A stretch of 64,000 nt of DNA, taken from positions 1-64,000 of the forward strand of contig JBMYVY010000003.1 of assembly GCA_049606855.1 (NCBI GenBank). The letters run 5' to 3'. A model generated the notes under the pieces. The model was not told the DNA's origin. It made no database searches and was given only the letters and a program-made list of their open reading frames with translations. Source of the stretch: JBELHR01 sp049606855. GTDB lineage: Bacteria > Bacteroidota > Bacteroidia > Flavobacteriales > Flavobacteriaceae. Positions 61,074 through 64,000 of the stretch are shown here, in pieces (position 1 is the stretch's first letter; each line of letters opens with the position of its first letter). The position numbers and the translations under genes were made by a program.

Positions 61074-61628
61074 TTATACCGTCATAATTTCTTTGTCTTT
61101 CTTTGAATATGCTGAATCTACTTTAGCAATATATTCATTGGTAAGGTCTTGTACGTTTCCTTCCCCAATTTTCAACATATCTTCAGATAAATCCAATTTC
61201 TTCAGTTCGCCGTTTGCCTCCTTTCGGATATTTCGGATAGAAACTTTTGCATTTTCACTTTCAGATTTTGCTTGTTTTGATAAATCACGACGTCTTTCCT
61301 CTGTTAATGGAGGAACGTTGATGATAATGCTTTCTCCGTTGTTCATTGGATTTAAACCGAGGTTGGCATACATGATTCCTTTTTCAATTTCGGTAATCAT
61401 CTGTTTTTCCCATGGTTGAACACTTATGGTTCTTGCATCTGGAGTATTTACGTTCGCTACTTGACTCAATGGAGTAGAGGAACCATAATAATCTACCATA
61501 ACACTTGATAACATCGCAGGAGATGCTTTTCCTGCACGAATGGCTACAAATTCTTTTTTCAAATGATCAATTGCACGATCCATTTGGTCTTTTGCATCAT
61601 CTAAGATGAGATCCATTTCTTCGTTCAT
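61074..61628 (-). CDS. frr: ribosome recycling factor
   Basis: Splits post-termination ribosomes with EF-G, 184 residues, standard length. Markers: HLKKEFVAIRAGKASPAML, NVNTPDARTISVQPWEK and the long three-helix bundle RRDLSKQAKSESENAKVSIRNIRKEAN. Lies ten bases after pyrH, the usual pair. Confidence 0.97.
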   Translation of the reverse strand: MNEEMDLILDDAKDQMDRAIDHLKKEFVAIRAGKASPAMLSSVMVDYYGSSTPLSQVANVNTPDARTISVQPWEKQMITEIEKGIMYANLGLNPMNNGESIIINVPPLTEERRRDLSKQAKSESENAKVSIRNIRKEANGELKKLDLSEDMLKIGEGNVQDLTNEYIAKVDSAYSKKDKEIMTV

Positions 61629-61638
61629 ATCTGTAATT

Positions 61639-62346
61639 TTAATTTTCTACAACAGTTCCAATAGGTTCACCTGATATTAATTTTGCCAAGTTTCCTGGAG
61701 TATTCATATCAAAAACCACTATTGGTAATTTATTTTCTTCACTTAAGGTGAATGCAGTCATATCCATTACCTTTAAGCCTTTTTCCATAACGTCTTTAAA
61801 AGTAATGTTTTCAAAACGAATGGCATCTTTGTCTTTTTCAGGATCAGAAGAATAAATACCGTCCACGCGTGTTCCTTTTAAGATGGCATCAGCAGATATT
61901 TCAATGGCTCTAAGTACAGCTGCAGTGTCAGTTGTAAAATAAGGATTTCCGGTACCGGCTCCAAAAATCACTACACGACCTTTTTCCAAATGTCTAACCG
62001 CTTTCCTTTTGATAAAAGGCTCTGCTACTTGTTCCATTTTAATGGCAGTTTGAAGCCTTGTCATAATACCAGCATCTTCAAGTGCACTCTGTAAGGCCAG
62101 CCCATTAATGCAAGTTGCAAGCATTCCCATATAGTCTCCTTGAACACGGTCCATTCCATTACTTGCTCCTGCAACACCTCTAAAGATATTTCCTCCTCCT
62201 ATAACGATAGCTACTTCAATGCCTTGATCGACAACGGTCTTAATATCTTGAGCATATTCAGCTAATCGTTGTGGGTCAATTCCATAATTTCTTTCGCCCA
62301 TTAAGGCTTCTCCACTAAGTTTTAAAAGTATTCTTTTGTATTGCAT
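61639..62346 (-). CDS. pyrH: UMP kinase
   Basis: Phosphorylates UMP to UDP, about 235 residues, amino-acid-kinase fold: YKRILLKLSGEALMG at the start, VIGGGNIFRG, ADAILKGTRVDGIYSSDPEKD. Start set at ATG 62346 because the family begins there and a TATATTTG promoter lies between it and the earlier in-frame start at 62385. Confidence 0.96.
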   Translation of the reverse strand: MQYKRILLKLSGEALMGERNYGIDPQRLAEYAQDIKTVVDQGIEVAIVIGGGNIFRGVAGASNGMDRVQGDYMGMLATCINGLALQSALEDAGIMTRLQTAIKMEQVAEPFIKRKAVRHLEKGRVVIFGAGTGNPYFTTDTAAVLRAIEISADAILKGTRVDGIYSSDPEKDKDAIRFENITFKDVMEKGLKVMDMTAFTLSEENKLPIVVFDMNTPGNLAKLISGEPIGTVVEN

Positions 62347-62364
62347 CTTGTAAATAAAGTTTGG

Positions 62365-62372
62365 CAAATATA
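62365..62372 (-). promoter_or_regulatory. promoter -7 element (TATATTTG) of pyrH-frr
   Basis: CAAATATA on the plus strand; minus-strand TATATTTG, 18 bases before ATG 62346. Confidence 0.7.
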
Positions 62373-62424
62373 AGTATTTTCCCAATAGTTTTTTAAGTTT
62401 ATTACATCAACTAACTAAAGCAAT

Positions 62425-63534
62425 ATGACCAAACTTACCACGCGTTTAATTTCTCTTGATGTTTTGAGAGGGTTGACAATCTGCTTCATGATTATCGTAA
62501 ATAACCCAGGATCTTGGGCCCATATATATCCACCATTACGCCATGCGGCATGGGATGGTTATACCCCAACGGATTTAGTATTTCCTTTCTTCATGTTCAT
62601 TGTTGGATCTGCGCTTGGAATTGGCTTAAAAAAATTTAAAGCACTTAGCAGAAAACAAGCCTGGATGAAAGTTCTTCGCCGCAGTATTATAATTTTTGGC
62701 CTTGGCTTTTTGCTCAATGCCTTCCCTTATTTTAAAATGGATACGGTACGAATTATGGGGGTATTGCAACGAATTGCCTTATCCTACTTATTAGCAAGTG
62801 TTATTTTGATTTACCTCAATCCAAAATATCTTATTCCGGCCATATTATTTGTCCTATTCAGTTATTGGGGAATTTTGTATTTATCTCCAGGAGTTTTTCC
62901 AATGAGTCTTGAAGAAAACTTGGTCCGTATTTTAGATTTAAAACTTCTTGGGGAACAGCATTTATATGGTGGGTTTGGAATTCCTTTTGACCCCGAAGGA
63001 TTACTTTCCTCTTGGCCCGGAGTCGCTTCTATTTTCTTGGGAGTTTATATTAGTTTAGGAGTTAAATCTAAAGAGCATATTAAGACTAAACTATACTACC
63101 TCCTTATAAGTGGTGGCCTATTAATGGTTCTCGCTTATTTGTGGAATCTAGTCTTACCTTTTAACAAGCCGCTTTGGTCCAGCTCTTACGTGCTAGTGAC
63201 AACAGCTTGGGCTTCACTTGTCTGGGCGCTTTTGATTTTTTTAATTGATTATAAAGGATGGAAGTCATGGGCAAAACCTTTTGTGCATTATGGGCGGAAT
63301 CCTCTGTTCCTATATGTGTTATCGGGTTTTTATGTGGAAACCATAATAATGCTAGTCAGAGTTAAGAATCACAACAACGAGTTGGTTAGCTTCTATAATT
63401 ATATGTACACAGATTGGTTCGTTCCTGTTTTAGGGCATTTGAATGGAAGTTTTGCCTTTGCATTATTTCAAGCCTTTTTATTTTGGCTCATTGCTTATTT
63501 CTTATTTAAACGAAATATAATTATTAAAGTATAA
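62425..63534 (+). CDS. DUF5009 / heparan-alpha-glucosaminide N-acetyltransferase-like membrane protein
   Basis: Membrane acyltransferase-like protein of 369 residues with about ten helices. It starts RLISLDVLRGLTICFMIIVNNPGSW and has HAAWDGYTPTDLVFPFFMFIVG with the His and Asp conserved in the HGSNAT/DUF5009 family, which moves acetyl groups across a membrane onto sugars. In Bacteroidota it may acetylate envelope or mucopolysaccharide sugars; substrate unknown. It interrupts the tsf-pyrH-frr order in the opposite direction. Confidence 0.88.
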   Translation: MTKLTTRLISLDVLRGLTICFMIIVNNPGSWAHIYPPLRHAAWDGYTPTDLVFPFFMFIVGSALGIGLKKFKALSRKQAWMKVLRRSIIIFGLGFLLNAFPYFKMDTVRIMGVLQRIALSYLLASVILIYLNPKYLIPAILFVLFSYWGILYLSPGVFPMSLEENLVRILDLKLLGEQHLYGGFGIPFDPEGLLSSWPGVASIFLGVYISLGVKSKEHIKTKLYYLLISGGLLMVLAYLWNLVLPFNKPLWSSSYVLVTTAWASLVWALLIFLIDYKGWKSWAKPFVHYGRNPLFLYVLSGFYVETIIMLVRVKNHNNELVSFYNYMYTDWFVPVLGHLNGSFAFALFQAFLFWLIAYFLFKRNIIIKV

Positions 63535-63563
63535 AAAAAGCCTTCCCATTGGGAAGGCTTTTC
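63533..63563. terminator. bidirectional terminator
   Basis: AGCCTTCCCA/TGGGAAGGCT palindrome with A7 and T4 flanks, between the convergent DUF5009 and tsf genes. Confidence 0.85.
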
Positions 63564-63586
63564 AGTTTTATAGTGGGGATAAAAAA

Positions 63587-64000
63587 TTATCCTAAAGCTA
63601 CTCTTGAAAAAGCAACAACTTCAACATCACCAATAGTTTTTACATATTGAGCAACTGTTTGTTTGTTGTCTTTAATGAACATTTGATTCACTAAAGTATT
63701 GTCTTTCATGAAACGCTTAATTTTTCCTTTTGCAATGTTATCTAACATAGCCTCAGGCTTCCCTTCAGCACGTAATTGCTCTTTTGCAATTTCGATTTCT
63801 TTTTCAATAATAACTGCATCAACACCTTCCTCGTTAAGAGCGACAGGGTTCATTGCAGCAGCTTGCATTGCTACATCTTTAGCTACAACATCAGCTCCTG
63901 CTACATTTGCAGAAAGACCAACTAAAGTAGCAATTTTGTTACCAGCGTGGATGTAAGATCCTACAAATGGAGCCTCAATTCTTGAGAAAGCACCAATTTC
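63587..64000 (-). CDS. tsf: translation elongation factor Ts (5' end outside window)
   Basis: Nucleotide-exchange factor for EF-Tu; only the last 137 or so residues are present. The frame is open to the right edge and reads through SYIHAGNKIATLVGLSAN, then DVAMQAAAMNPVALN and the C-terminal VNQMFIKDNKQTVAQYVK, all typical of EF-Ts. The Met at 63868 is internal, not the start. rpsB would be expected beyond the right edge. Confidence 0.95.
   Translation of the reverse strand, partial: EIGAFSRIEAPFVGSYIHAGNKIATLVGLSANVAGADVVAKDVAMQAAAMNPVALNEEGVDAVIIEKEIEIAKEQLRAEGKPEAMLDNIAKGKIKRFMKDNTLVNQMFIKDNKQTVAQYVKTIGDVEVVAFSRVALG

Noticed and set aside
1..64000. Defence system, phage, insertion sequence or biosynthetic cluster
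   Set aside because: Both strands were read for transposases, integrases, nucleases, restriction enzymes, toxin-antitoxin pairs and synthase modules; none was recognised. Most genes are core or common envelope genes.

Overview
The window looks like ordinary chromosome of a member of the Bacteroidota, most likely order Flavobacteriales; I cannot fix the family. The reasons are its AT-rich base use, at least fifteen promoters of the Bacteroidota type TAnnTTTG (usually a few bases to 30 bases before the start codon), and gene families typical of the group: DUF3098, DUF6249, DUF6705-like, PorT-like barrel, paired ExbD proteins with an extra membrane protein, DUF3347 and fused GshAB. tRNA genes do not encode CCA.

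Left edge (1-3530): the end of a heavy-metal efflux cluster (CusB-type adaptor with metal-binding and DUF3347 domains, a free DUF3347 lipoprotein, a haem-binding CxxCH protein). It runs into a scar made of three broken genes in 700 bases: the front of an HMA-AraC regulator, the inverted tail of a TonB-dependent receptor, and the tail of a SAM methyltransferase. I read this as the right border of a transferred metal-resistance island.

3600-11650: a SulP anion transporter, then a stress/storage sugar block: histone-deacetylase-like amidohydrolase overlapping a fused trehalose-6-phosphate synthase/phosphatase, and a divergent GH15 hydrolase. A two-gene YeeE/YedE sulfur-compound channel follows. 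11650-16900: an M19 dipeptidase, an AraC regulator, two tandem copies of an unknown secreted protein with duplicated promoters and paired palindromes, an ECF sigma factor with a likely membrane anti-sigma partner, and a DUF6249 membrane protein.

16900-30900: housekeeping genes: lepA, oxidoreductase plus START protein, dusB, a LolC/E-like permease, rbfA, and a compact operon (methylmalonyl-CoA epimerase, ftsX, DUF3098, uppP, truB). Then come two small soluble proteins, an SDR threonine dehydrogenase, korB, two lipoproteins and recX. 30900-37700: a tetR-tolC-adaptor-RND pump operon. 37700-46900: prenyl synthase, a CAU tRNA, an AT-rich pair of secreted proteins, a lipoprotein, gshAB, MATE pump, ribE, and divergent pdxA-DUF177-rpmF.

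47000-64000: fabH-accB-accC (start of fatty-acid synthesis), an Lrp regulator and asparaginase, tRNA-Ser, an ExbB/ExbD energy-transduction operon with a PorT-like barrel, rpoN, asnS, an HAE3-type exporter, frr, pyrH, a DUF5009 membrane acyltransferase and the end of tsf. I found no CRISPR array, transposase, phage genes, restriction system or toxin-antitoxin pair, and no clear undescribed multi-gene system. The best leads are the island-border scar, the duplicated secreted proteins with conserved palindromes, and the cysteine-bearing ExbD insert.
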